From Liolophura sinensis (Eukaryota; Mollusca; Polyplacophora; Chitonida; Chitonidae), in NCBI RefSeq assembly GCF_032854445.1, contig NC_088300.1, forward strand, positions 65,632,984 to 65,696,983: a stretch of 64,000 bases of DNA, written 5' to 3'. Both the position numbers and the translations under genes were made by a program. Below the pieces are notes generated by a model. The model was not told the origin of the DNA. It searched no databases and was given only the letters and a program-made list of their open reading frames with translations. Positions 11,701 to 40,600 of the stretch are shown piece by piece. Every line of letters starts with the position of its first letter. Within the stretch, counting starts at the first letter, position 1.

Positions 11701-14671
11701 AATTTAGATGAATACATATGTGTGTAAGTACAACAGTTATATTGGTGGGGGGGGGGGGGGACAGTGATGATGAAATTGGTTTTTCATTTTCTATGTTTTT
11801 GAAAACTGCATAGTTGTTATTGACATATTCATGTATATAGGTAACTTCTGTAAATTGTTACATTTCCTGGTGTGTCACTCATCAAGACCTATTGTAAATA
11901 CTAACATTCATTAACTGTGGTTTGTTTCAGTCGTGAGGACTTCCTGCGCATACCTGAGCTAGCCATTAATCCACTTGGGGACAGAATTGTACACGCCTTT
12001 TTCAATGAGGGGTAAGAGCTAGAGTGTTACTGTAATCAGCTTTTCAGGCAGTCCTGTACATGTAACAGTTGTGAGGCTAAAACAACATTGGCTCAAGATC
12101 CAGGTCGGGCTCCTAACTCAATATTTACTCAGCATAACCCTGCTTTCCTGGCTAAGTCACATCCTGGCCTGATAACTGATTATTGTACCTCACACAGTAT
12201 ACATGTATTCAAAAACATGTACATACAGGAAACTTCCTCACATGCAGGATCTAACTCTAAGTATATTTAAACATTGGCATGCTATAAATTGCCACATAAT
12301 AGACTGTGACTTTGTGTATTGCAGTGCAGGTTTTAAATGCTGCAGAAAATCTGTAGAAGAATGTAACTTAATTTGTGATGTTTTCCTTCGAAACACAACT
12401 GCTTGACAGTCCGTATGTCATGTCCACCCTGGGATTAACATAAAGTTTTTTGTGTATGTGCAGGAGAGTTTAAAAAGTGGGTTGCGCTCTGTTACAACTT
12501 TGATCTTTGCCTGTGAATGATGTGTTGTAAAGACTGAACTAAATCCTGCATGAGAGAAGCTTCTTCAAAATTATAACATGACAACTTTTTCATAAACAAC
12601 TAACAAAGTGGTATCAGCTAATGAATAAAAGCTTGACTTACAATTTGTATAAGTATAATCTTGTTATAAAGCAAAATTTCCTTGTTTCGTCTGTCTGTAC
12701 GTAGATAAAAATGTATGTTATTGACATTAAAATTTGGATTTTAACAGTAGATGAAATGACGTGAGGACATTTGAGTAATCAGCCTGGTTGATAGTAACAT
12801 ATATGTGGTGGGTCACATCACAGAGCATGATGGAAAAGTACATGTGGCTGAGATATTTGGTTTCTTATAGTTGTGTGAATGTCTGAAGAAAAATCTATGT
12901 ATATAATAATATCCACAGGCTTGATCATAGTTTAGAAAGTTAGTCAATATTACCACGGTATTCACCATTCAGTACTTTTATCATAATCTGATTCTTTCAG
13001 GAATATCTTGTGAGTACACTTGTTCATTGCAGTATATCGTTTCTTTCCTAGAACGGATGATTCTGTGAATTTCCGCCAGTTTTTGAGAGTCTTAGGAAGG
13101 TTTCGACCTCTGAAAGCTGCACAGGAAAAGAACAAACTGAACACAAGAGAAGAGAAACTGAAGTGTAAGACATTTTTATTTTTTGCAAAATATTTATTAC
13201 ACAAAAGCATCCAGGAAGACGAACTTTCAGTGTATTTCTAGATATTTTCATGCCTTAATGTTAACTTTGCATACAATACTAACTTTTGATCCAAATTATA
13301 CATTTTCATAATGTGTTTCTTCATGTTTTGGTGGAACACTGTCTGTGGCTAATTCATTTTTAAGTAAATGTCCTAGACATATCCTTATTATTCAGCACAA
13401 GACCTAATATGACTTCTTTAAGAAACATTCAGACATTGATGTAAGATGACTTCCAGATTTTCATGTATAAGATTAGACGCTTTCTGACATTTAACAAGCA
13501 AGTCTTTGATAGTGTTGCCAACTAGAAAGTCAGATGCTATCCATACATGTACATGTACAGGCCCTGTGATGGGACACCTAATATGGCAAGTGAAATGTAA
13601 CACATGTATCATGTATATAGGTCAATATTCTTTCCAGTTGCCTTTAAGATGTATGACTTGGATGGTGATGATAAGATCTCACGTGATGAGCTACTGGCTG
13701 TGCTGCACATGATGGTAGGAGCAAACATCTCAGAGGAACAGTTAGGGAGTATCGCTGACAGAACCATCACTGAGGCAGACAAAGATGGAGATCAGCACAT
13801 CTCATTTGAAGAGTTTGTGTCGGTAGGTTGATATTCTCCATGCTAAGTGTACTAAATCAACGCTCCTCTTTCAATTTTTACAATTGCATGCCCTCAGAAT
13901 AAAAAATCATAAATTTTAATTTAGTCTAATTGACGCAAACGTCCCATTTTTTTTTTTATACGAAGATCATGCATATGTTTTAACTGAGTGATTCATTATG
14001 ACATGTAGTAAATAACAAGACCTGGCTCCAGTTTCATGAAGCCCACTTAGCTAAGTAAGCCCTTAATTACCATGACAGTGCATTCGACTATTAAAGGGCT
14101 ACTTAGCACTAAGTAGGCTTGTATGAAACTGATGCCAGAACTATGTTGGCAAGTACGTTGTACATATATCTGTTCCATCCGGTATATCTAAACTTTCACA
14201 GGAATGGCATTGTATATACTTATTGTATTTGGCCTATATTTTGACATGAAATGTACTGTACATGAAATTCACCCATGTTTAAGTTACTCCTTTTGATTGA
14301 TTCTGAGAGTTCTGTTCATGTGAAAAAGGCATTTTGAGGTGTGTTTGGATGGCAGAATGATATCCTACCAGAGAAATGTAGGTCTAAGAGTGTGAAGTAA
14401 TGAAATTTATTTCCTTCAAAAATGTACTATTTTGAGCAAATGTTTAGGTCAAATACAGTAATTTCACTTGTAAGTTGCTTTTGTCCTGATATAGTTGTTT
14501 TGTGTTGTTGAAATTATCCGTTGTTAAACTTGTTTTGAGGTACCTTTGTCATTTTGTGACATTTGTGATTTTTGTACATTTGAATGTAAATACGCCCCGT
14601 TGTATATCTATTTGCAGGCCATGGAACGTGTTGATGTTGAACAGAAAATGAGCATCCGATTCCTCCACTAG
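8717..14671 (+). CDS. CHP1: Calcineurin B homologous protein 1, EF-hand
   Basis: The six coding exons are 8717-8786, 10621-10693, 11931-12011, 13052-13164, 13638-13822 and 14618-14671. They total 576 nt and give 191 aa (human CHP1 195). The protein starts MGNRAGS, with Gly2 as an N-myristoylation site. The first two EF-hands are degenerate. EF3 ([12 protein letters not shown]) and EF4 ([12 protein letters not shown]) keep calcium-binding residues. The C-terminus ([13 protein letters not shown]) is that of the family. CHP1 is known to bind plasma-membrane Na+/H+ exchangers and to act in vesicle traffic; this is family knowledge. All junction phases agree, with no frameshift. It is divergent from NDUFAF1 and convergent with SEC23. 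Confidence 0.96.
11747..11760 (+). repeat. Poly-G run (14 G) in CHP1 intron 2
   Basis: An uninterrupted G homopolymer lies in the intron between coding exons 2 and 3. It is length-unstable and prone to sequencing error. Confidence 0.8.
14029..14131. repeat. Palindromic MITE-like repeat in CHP1 intron 5
   Basis: The left end reads CAGTTTCATGAAGCCCACTT and the right end is its near reverse complement (AAGTAGGCTTGTATGAAACTG). Inner parts also pair (AAGCCCTTAAT with ATTAAAGGGCT). The 103 bp would fold into one imperfect hairpin. Similar CAGTTTCACA...TGTGAAACTG ends occur at 48858-48936, so it is probably a dispersed family. Confidence 0.65.
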
Positions 14672-17020
14672 CTTGACAGCCACAGGATTTTCAAATACTT
14701 TTACTTGGAAAATGTACATGACAATTCTAGATCTACTCATCTATATCATTACTTGACCTAGCACAGACAGGTCTTATAAAGTGTTAAAGTTTAGTGATAA
14801 AGAATATTGCTCAGAGATTATATGCTTACCTTGGCCACACACTATCACTTTTCTCTCGCTCTTTCCTTCTTCTTTAGAATCCTCTGAACCATAAAATACT
14901 TAGCCTTGTGAATTGAGAGATTACAGAGTAAAACCCGAGAATTATATGATTTGGTGGCTGTTTCATGTGAAACTAAACAGACACGCATAGAATGTGCTGT
15001 GCATAGGACTTTATATACCAACCTCATAAGGAATTCTAAGACTGTTATACCACCTGGACATTCATTAATAATGTAATGGAGCACTGGCAGTTGTGCTTCT
15101 CTCAGCAGATGCACGAAATAAGGATTTTATTATGAAACATGTTGCATAGATGATGGATATCGTCAACTCTCTGTAACAGACATCCTGTCAAAGCTGCAAT
15201 GGGATATTCAGTATCAGTAAAAAGACTTAAAATGTACCATTTGGACTTCTACCGGTATCCCATTGGTTTGCTTAAACATATTAATCATAGGGTACCACAG
15301 TTTAGGGACACGTATATAAGAAATTTACATACTTGTATGCATTTGGTAACCTGGATTCCATAAATCAGTTACTTGGGAACAGTTAAAGGTAGTGGTACAT
15401 TTGCATTTACTCACCAAACAATGCTAAATGGCATATGACTTTGGCTGTTATAACATATGTATAGTGTAAAGTTCATGTTTGTAATGGCTTCTTGAGGACT
15501 TCTTTAGCCTTGGCAATGTTCTTCCACTGCATGTCAGAATTGTAAATGCAGGTTTAGAATATTCTGAAAAGTATTGCAGAAATTTGATGGTTTAAATCTG
15601 CTGTTTAGATCATGTGGGTGGAGGAAACCCTACGACAAAGCGAGTTACACAGTGCTTGCGTGTGAAAGGAATTTACATGTACCAAGCTTTTGTATACACA
15701 ATTTATCTTATGTGATTGAATATTTTGGTCATATTGAGGATCTGTATTGTTAAAACTGTGCGCAGGTGGGTGTGTGTGTGTGTAGCAAAACTTGTGTTTT
15801 ACTTTATAGATGTATATTTACAGAAAAACCTATACAGTCTTTGTTGTTAATTAAAAGAATGTCCAGACAATGTGACTCATAAATGCACATGTTAAGTAAC
15901 CCGATATTACAGACCTAACAATGTTTCACTACCCTAATCCAATAATTTAAGCAAAATTGTCTTAAGTGTTAATATTATCGTCTTTCACAGATATCACTTT
16001 GCAATGAAAACTTGTTTCTGATTATCTGATTATCATCTGTCTAAAATACTTCAGCATTGGATTCTTGAGATTGAATCACTTGCATATAAATGTATGTAGT
16101 ACTAAATGTACGTTACCTGTAATGATAATTACTCCAGCGTATATAAGGTATATCATTACGGTGATATGTAACAGCACATGCACTCTCTTTATATTTGCCT
16201 TCAATGTAAACCATAAAAAATAACAAAAACCTGTGAAACGATAATTTGCAGGTACAATTATGTCAGAACTTCATACAGTGTAGATGATCATACAATATAG
16301 TGTAGATCTTCATAAGTTAATGCATACACATATATCCTGTTACAACAAGTTTTATCAACAGGAACCAGAAGGCACAGTCTTGAGCAAATGTAAAAATCAA
16401 CCATTTGGGGGGTGGGGGGGGGGGGGTGTAGTGAATCCATATCCACATTAACTTAGCAAAGTATTATCTTGTTTAAATCGTGTGAGGCAAAAAAAATGTA
16501 CAAAGGTTGTGAAAAGGAAGTGTATGGGAATGTTTTAGTGGTTTCCAATTGCTCTGTGATATGTGTTGGATGGGTCAAAAATAACTGAGATTGTTGGCTA
16601 TGTTTGTGTCTATGATGTTTACATAAATCATTATAATGGGTATTTTCTATATATAAAGGTAAGGTTATTTGAAGTAGATTAACTTTAAATGTTTAAACAT
16701 ATTCACTTATCCCTGAACTGTTTTCTTTATGAATAACTACATGAATAATGATGGAATTAATGTTTTCCATCCTACCACCAACACCAGGATGAATCTTTTT
16801 CTTGTATGTAAAATTATAGATCAGAAATCAATGTCTGACACAAACTTTTTTATCTTGTTAGCTTGAGCGTGATTTCTGATATTCAGTCCAAAGTCACTTG
16901 GTAGATATAGTTGCATGTACTACATGTGATTTGGTGCTACATGTACTGCACAGTTTTGCCATATTATTTTTGTCACTTTACATTCAAGGAGAACATTAAT
17001 AAAGAACTAGTGTATTGTTA
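14672..17020 (+). other. CHP1: CHP1 3' UTR and its poly(A) signal
   Basis: No ORF follows the stop. The stretch is AT-rich and contains a G6-T-G13 run near 16407-16426. AATAAA at 16998-17003 is the first well-placed signal I favour, giving a 3' UTR of about 2.35 kb. An earlier site cannot be excluded. Confidence 0.5.
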
Positions 17021-18263
17021 AAATTTCCTTGTTTTTATTTTCTATTGTGGAGTGACACCATTCTGAATTGACATGACTTGAAGCTGTAGCTGTGGCTTCT
17101 TTATCAAATATGAGGGACATTGCAAAGTTCAGCACCCAGTGAAAATGGATATAAAATATTTTCTAATCAGCTTGTCAATGGCTGGTCAACTAAGCCAGGA
17201 TGTAGTTAATGTAATGGGAAATCACGCTTCTCAACGGGAATTTTATTCAGAATGGGAACACGAGCCTATGCGATAACATGCAAATCTAAAACGTGATTTG
17301 GCTTTTAATGACTGATACGTCACTAAGTCAGCCTAGATCTGTATTTATTTGGTTGGTGTTGAACACTGCTGAAGAATTTTTAACTTGTGTGATGGCAGTC
17401 AAGTTTATGGATGGAGAAAACCAAACCACCACTTTCACTATGTACTTCCTGACTAAAAAGTGCTCAAGTAGTTCAGTGCTGGATGAAGTCATCCGTCAGG
17501 GGCGGACCGGCAGCAGTGAGAGGAACACTTTGGCTAAAATGAGTCGGTTTAATACGTGTGTACATAGAATCATTTCTACAATGCCAAGCACTTCATATTT
17601 TTATTGCCAAAAGTTTATCATATACTTGAAAACATGCCTTTTGGTTTAAAAATTAAAACCTATAATGCAGCCTGTAAACGGTTTTGCACCACTTGACTCG
17701 ATTTCCAAGGCTTTTATGGAGTTTTCAGAGCAGTGCAGTGATGTGATGACGTGAACAAATCTTAATAAAGTAAAAAAATTGAAACAACGCAATGGTATAA
17801 CATGGTATAAATAATGTTTTATGTTTCCAGCAAATGAATTATAACAATGGAGATGATACACTCTATTGAACATTGGCAACCTAGATTTATAACTTTTTTT
17901 TATTTCAACACAAGAATGAACTTACTTCAGACATGTAGTGTGACAGCTGAGAAAATCAGGAGTGTATTGAACAATAACAGATCAGCACACTAGAGCCTAA
18001 CAGAGAATGAAGCATGTAGAGATTTTAGCAATAGCAGTCACACAATACATGTAAATAAAACATAACAAAGCATCTGCATGAACTCCTTAAACACACACAT
18101 TGACAAATACAACAATATACATGTAACAATAGGTAACTTTCATATTTTAGAAGGTTGGGCCATTTTAGAAGGTAAATGAAGCGTTTAAATACATTATGTG
18201 GGGATGGGTGGTAAAGTACCACACATGTGAGCAGGATGGAGAGTTAATACATTTAATACTCTG

Positions 18264-18518
18264 TTCTGTGATGGGTCAGTTGGACTTGAATCAGGGGAGA
18301 AGAAAAGTGGCTTTTTTTAAGACACAACCAAGCCAGACATGTTACAGGTTCTGTGATGGGTCAGTTGGACTTGAATCAGGGGAGAAGAAAACTGGCTTTT
18401 TTTAAGACACAACCAAACCAGACATGTTACAGGTTCTGTGATGGGTCAGTTGGACTTGAATCAGGGGAGAAGAAAACTGGCTTTTTTTAAGACACAACCA
18501 AACCAGACATGCTACAGG
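18264..18518. repeat. 85-bp tandem repeat, 3 copies
   Basis: The copies start at 18264, 18349 and 18434, each with ttctgtgatgggtcagttgg, and end with (t/c)tacagg at 18348, 18433 and 18518. They differ at only a few positions: aagtgg versus aactgg, agccag versus aaccag, and gttac versus gctac. Near-identity implies recent duplication. It lies in the presumed SEC23 3' UTR or just beyond it. Confidence 0.9.
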
Positions 18519-19208
18519 TTCCTAGTTACAAGTGAGACTTACATATGCATCTGGTAACAAGATATTCTCTCAGCAGAATTTCATAATCTGAAATACCTCT
18601 ACTTATATTTTTTTTTTCACTGAAGTCATAACATGAAGTCAAATATTTAAATTCTGAGACGAACTTCCTACAGCACATTGGTAATGTATGTTGCCAATAA
18701 CTTTCTGTAAACTTTTCTATTCAGGTATGAATAAATTTCTTGTGAACTTTATTCATGTGCACATGTGCTTGAAAAAGCGAATATGAGGTAATTAATATGG
18801 TCCATAAAGCTCACCGTAAAATCACTTGACAGCATTTAATTCAGTGAAAACAATAAAATCTAAAAGAAAATAGTTATTTTCAGATACAGTTTTCAATTGT
18901 CTTTGTACAGGTGTCTACTGCACCCTCTATTTCCCTCTTAATGTTATGAAGGCTGCAATTAATAAGTAAGGAAGTAACCAACTTAACAACTCATATGCAC
19001 AGGCCATTATTAAGTAAGCGTTAATAACTGCGTCTTATAATAGGTCAGTTTGACCATAGTGAAGGGAAGAAAAGTGGATCCAAGAATGACCAGAACTTAC
19101 ACAGAAAATCTGTATGTTAGTGGGAAACTGTTTTGTTGGTAGGAAGGCTGCAAACAATAGGTAAGGTCCACAAAACTTAGCTACATGTAGCATCCCAGAT
19201 GCGCTTAT

Positions 19209-19357
19209 CATTTATTTATTCGACTGGTGTTTTACACCATACTCAAGAATATTTCACTTATAGGACAGCGGCCAGCATTATGGTGGGTGGAAACCGGAGT
19301 CTGAGGGGAAACCCATGACCATCCACAGGTTGCTGACAGACCTTCCCACGTACAGAT
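19209..19357 (-). repeat. SINE-A fragment
   Basis: The AAATA tail side and body are present on the minus strand: tttatttattcgactggtgt, actcaagaatatttcactta and gaccatccacaggttgctga on the plus strand. The tRNA-like head is truncated. Confidence 0.65.
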
Positions 19358-20222
19358 GTGCTTATTCACATACTTCAGAAATAATCAGGGAGTGGGTGCA
19401 TAAACATATTCCTTTGTGACATAATACCCTCATAAATAAAATACACATATATATATCAGCGGAAATTCTCTATTTACAAGTATAGTGGACATTTGACAGT
19501 TGATCAAGGTTTTGATTACAATTGATAGATGTACTGTGTATTCATTGGTGCAATATGAACCTGCTACAACGTACGTCACTGTTATAGTCAGCTTCTAAGG
19601 ATTTATCTGGTACATAGTAAGCTCCTTTATCAGGGATAAATAAAAAAGATCATTCGTCAAAAGAACGTCACATCTTAATAGCATAGTTGTCAAAATAAGT
19701 ATCTGATCTAGAGCACACCAGTATATACTACAGAAGATTTGTATTGCTGACTGGCCTACACATACAGAGCAAGCCTTCCCACTTTATTACACTGCGGAAC
19801 AGAAGACAAAATCTACACACAAATACCTGGCCATAGCTGTGATCTGAGGATTAAAACTGGTTCAGGTAATGATCATAATAATAACATACCCTGAAACACA
19901 TGACACATAAGACTAATATATAAATACAAATAAGAAAGTATATCATTAAAACCAAAGTCCTGAAATCTTTGGAGGAATATACTATAAATGATAGTTGATA
20001 AATTAACAACTTGACATTAGCACAATGTTTTGTAGTTGATGTTAAGACTGACGATTTTGGTGTGAGCTATATAAGTGTTATGCTTTGCTCATGAGAAGTG
20101 ATGTCTGGGCTGGAGGATGTGTTAACGGTTAGACTTGGAGGACCCGTGACAAGGCCTTCTGTCGCAGTGTCCGTCTGCCTGTTTGTATTGATCATGTGGG
20201 TGGGAAGGCTTGGTGATGGTCG

Positions 20223-36144
<15,922 letters not shown>

Positions 36145-36966
36145 TGACTTTATTGACGGCGAATAGCCTGGCGTGGAAAAAGACACAGTCAACAAAATGA
36201 CACGCTACACGACGACGTAAAATTACACCGGCTTCTTGCCACGTATGACGACTTCCGGTTCTCAAGCTCCGACGATCCTAAAATATACAACTAAGACAAG
36301 TAACGAAAAATGACCCAGTGTTTCAAATATTTTTTTCTTGACAATCTCCTAACTTACGCTTCCTTAACAAGCATTCATAAATTCGATTTACTATGATTTG
36401 TTGTTGTAAAATTAAATGGTGATTTAAAGAAAAAGTATTTATCAACTTAGACTCTTTAGTTTATACATTCTAATTTCGGATATTTTAACAACCCACAAAC
36501 AGCTGGTGGAAGAAAATGTGGAGCAGAACTGTCAAAATGAATCTGGTTAAATTGAATGGTTATCACAACGCATGTTGACCAATAGTCAATGACATCCCTG
36601 GAGAGCTGATTTATACCTTTGACCCTAAAACGTTATTTATTATATCACGTGCTGCGCATGTGTTGTCTGCCTTAATTTGTAAGTGCCGTGAGATTCACTG
36701 CGCCATGGCATGGCCTAAATGTTGGCCTACATAGCCACTTGCAGTTTGAAGTTTATTTGTAAGTTTCATGAGAGGATGATTGATTAACCAGTGCCAAAGT
36801 TACCCCAGCAACCAAGACATTGTAAGGTATTAAGGAATGAATAGACTATTTTCCAGTGTGTTCAAGATCAGTTTTCATAGTTGCGGAATGTAACTGTCTG
36901 TATCGACCAACACAAAGTGTTTGGAGAGTTGCGGGCAATAGCTGCTTCTACTGTGTCGGATCGACG
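36145..36966. promoter_or_regulatory. Bidirectional promoter region, SEC23 / SELENOL
   Basis: It separates two divergent genes. At its left is the putative SEC23 first exon. At its right a plus-strand donor (ACG followed by gtaagcc) ends at 36966 and would close a non-coding SELENOL exon. No ORF or canonical TATA box was noted. Confidence 0.4.
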
Positions 36967-37560
36967 GTAAGCCACATTTACCGTATATTCACACATGCAT
37001 TAAATCTGCCCTAGTGTAGATTGATGTCATCTGAGTGGTTCCCATGGTGTTCTGAGTCTCGCCAAACCCGAAACGATCCATGACAACCACACAAATTCAC
37101 AAAATAAATACATTTTCAGACACTACACCCCAGTAATGGTAATTTATATAGCCTACCACTACAGCTAGGTAAGTGCATGTATGTAGCCATCTTAAGTACT
37201 TTGTGCTTTAGAAATGATGTCAAAATCAAACATGTTCTATGATAAAAAAAAGTTTATATGTTAAAATTATTTTACACATATGAAAGTGTAACAATATTAT
37301 ACCGTTGCTTCATCCCGCAATAGACAAGTAATTGGTTCGTTAATACCATAGAGGTCAAATATTGAAGAGTAGGCTATCGCAGTATAAACACCAGGGCCCG
37401 GTTGTTCAAAGCTATAATTAAGTTTCAGTTCATAATCTTGCAGTGTTAAGTAAAGAAGTGTGTAGAAAACTCATAGTAAAGAACCATTTGTACATGTATA
37501 CACTACAGGTTATTTAGAGATTATAGTCTTGCAGTTTTTTTAATTTTTGTTCTTCTCAGG

Positions 37561-37632
37561 ATGCTGATGACAGATGAATTGATAGACTTGAAATTGTTCT
37601 TGGAGCGCAATGGACATATCCAGCACAGCTGA
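37561..37632 (+). other. Upstream ORF overlapping the SELENOL start
   Basis: The exon that carries the SELENOL start opens with ATG at 37561, just after its acceptor. This ATG heads a 23-codon ORF in another frame that runs past the main ATG (37610) and stops at TGA 37630-37632. An in-frame TGA at 37589-37591 rules out N-terminal extension of the main frame. If this exon is used as drawn, the uORF may lower initiation at the main start. Confidence 0.55.
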
Positions 37633-40600
37633 AAGCCTCAACAAGCTAACTAATTGTATTGATAGCCTGTTACACCAGGCAAGAAGAGATTTGCAAGGTA
37701 ATTAATGAATTGTCCAGAGAATTGAATTATAATTAACGAGATGTAATATAAATTTATGTCAGAGATATGACTTAACAATTATTAGTTTGCCTCTGATATC
37801 TCATGCATTAGATTGTGGTAAATATCATATCTAAACTTTACTTGACCAGTTTTGTAGCTTACATAGATATCTTCTGCAAGCATTTCCGTTGAAACAGAAA
37901 GTTCTTATGTACACTTTTATGTTTGAAAAATGATATTTACACTTTTATGTATGTTGCACAGTTTGTGAAGTGTACCGATGCCATTTATTATGTACCTGTT
38001 TTTCAGCGTAGCATTGGATGCTAAACTGAACTATCAGTTTTGTACTTTCATCCTTTTAGATGTGTCAACAGAAGATTTTGTAGAAAAGAAGATTTCCAGA
38101 CTCTTTGGAGTGGTTAAAGCATATAGCACATGCTTCGAAAGGTTTCGTCTGTTTTGTATTTAATTTTGAGTACTGGTGATGGAAAAGCTGTGGAGCCTGA
38201 TGTTCAGTAACATATAAACATAGATAATGTCAAAATTTACACATTCAGTCACTGGCTGAAATCACTGAAAAAGCTTATTTTTCTTGAACATAATTCCATT
38301 AAATGATCCAGTGTCTGATAACCGCCATCCTCTTTCGACTGGTGGCTGAAGTCACATGCTCAGTGGTGTGCTGTTTTGTCGTTTATGTATAATTGTGCTA
38401 AAAAATACATATACGTGTAGTTTAGTTCACATGCACTATTGTATAACATATGTTATATATGTTATATTTTTTTCCGATTTGGTAAAGTTGCAATATATAA
38501 ACCAGTAATTTGTACTCTGTTGAATTTCAGTCTTAATGTGACAACACGGTCGGCAATGGACAGAAGTCTACAGAGGCAGTTCAGGTATATGAATAAATAC
38601 TCTACTTATAGCAGAGTGTTCACCCCTTCTATCAGATACTAGTACTAACCATTAACCCATTAATGGGCTTGGTGGGAAATTACAACTCACAGACAGAAAG
38701 TGTTCCCATTCACAGAGTTGCCCTTGGTGAATTTGAACATTGTGGAGAAACGCATTGTATTTACATGTAGATAGATATGGCTGTTAAGCAGTTACCTTAA
38801 AATGACCTAAATACCACACACAGGAAGTAAGCAGCATGATTTCCCACCCAGGGTAAATTATGTTACTGTTAAACAATTCTCACTCAAACAAAAGCTATAT
38901 ACTGTAAATCTTCAACTTTTTTGACTTCTAAAGCATTTTTTTCTGTGAAATTTATGCATACAGTTATTAAGAAAATCACATCAGAAATGATTTTTTTTGT
39001 GTCACACAAGATGAAGCGTTCATAAAATTGTGCAAATTACTTCCGTACACCCCTTACTTCACTCAGAATGTTTCAAAATATTGGTGGCAGTGGTGGTTGA
39101 AAGGGGTTGAGGAATTAAGGTACCACAATTTATCACCCCCAAAAATGCTATGTGAAGTGATTTATCAACCAGAAAAGTACCCTGTATGCCATGAATTCTC
39201 ACACGGGAAAAACTTGTTCTGTGATTTACTACTTAAATGCTGCACATGTAAATATGAATTTATGACCCCAAAAGTGGTAACTTGGTAACTCCATCAATGA
39301 ATTTTTAATCTGGAATGCTTACAAGGCCATTGGATATGCGATATTTCAGTAACAGGAAACACTGTGTTGAATCACTAGTACCCCACACTCGTTCAACCTG
39401 AATGGCACAAAGGCATAACAGGGATTGGTGACCTCACTGTGGAAACAGATGCCTCCTCAGGCTATAGAAAAAACTCACTCTTGATTGGTTAAAAGTGATA
39501 ACATGACAGTGTTTTTGATTTTATTGATGTGTGTAAATTTGCTTACTTTGAACTGTAATATCTCAGGTTATAAGTCACAAAAAGAAGTTCGCTTTTTAAA
39601 CTTTGAGTGGGATACTATTTCAATACATTTGCCGTTTGTGGGAAGGTCTGTCAGCAACCTGCGGCTGGTTGTGGGTCCCCCCAGGGTTTACCCGGTTTGC
39701 TCCCACCATAATGCTGACCGCTGTCATAGAAGTGAAATATTCTTTAGTATGATGCAAAACATCAATCAAAAAAATAAATAAATAAATTTCAGTACATTTG
39801 ATTTAGTGTAGTCTTTTCCTTGTACACATATATATGGTATACTTATGCAACTCTTTAGGACTTATGTAGATGAACTGACTCAGGGGACTGCTTCATTTAA
39901 TAGTGAGGAGGATGGTTCTTGTGTTAAGGGAAATGTTAATCCTGCTTGTTTCTGAGAACTGGATATTTGTATGTAAATGCAAATGTGCTTCCAAGTTAAT
40001 GAGATTACTTCACACTAGAGCCTTTAGTCCTTACCTGATAAAGGTGCAACTTATGATTATAGACATCAGGAGATTCAAGAGAGAGTGCAGCACTTGGAAG
40101 AAATAGAGGTATGTAAAATACATGTACATGTAGATTAAACTGTTATCTTTGTGGTGTTTTTAATTCATTTCATTAATTGTTATCTTTGCTAATTGTCTGG
40201 TATTTCAACATAGTCCAACATGGTGGAATTTTTTCTTTCTAGTAGTAATGGCATTTTCTGGGAGTAAATAGCAAAGTGCTGAAGTACATGTACATAGGGG
40301 TGCTCAGTTTTGGGTGAAGGGAAAGGAAGATTTGTTTTAACTGTACCAGAATATTCAGCCACTCAATACAGGAAATTGCTGACTAGGACTATTTTAGAAA
40401 GCTTAATGTAAAATTAGCAAAAAGTAGTTGTCTGCATTTGGACAGTTACATGTTGTTTGATTTCCAGCATTCACAAGTCATACTGTACAATATACCTGTT
40501 TGTACATGCATAGCATGAAAAGCTTAAATTTCTTTACATATAATTGAATACATTATTTTCATTTATAATATTGCCTATCCCAGAAGATGCATCAAGACCA

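Larger units (their letters stand above)
17021..20222 (-). other. Convergent spacer and probable SEC23 3' UTR
   Basis: This lies between the favoured CHP1 poly(A) signal and the SEC23 stop. It holds a diverged SINE-A piece (about 17340-17430), a triplicated 85-bp repeat and a SINE-A fragment. A minus-strand AATAAA at 17899-17904 is one possible SEC23 poly(A) signal, which would make a UTR of about 2.3 kb. No coding exon was recognised. Confidence 0.4.

Noticed and set aside
17293-17649. 118-aa plus-strand ORF between CHP1 and SEC23
   Set aside because: Its middle overlaps a diverged SINE piece, it has no splice context and no recognisable domain.
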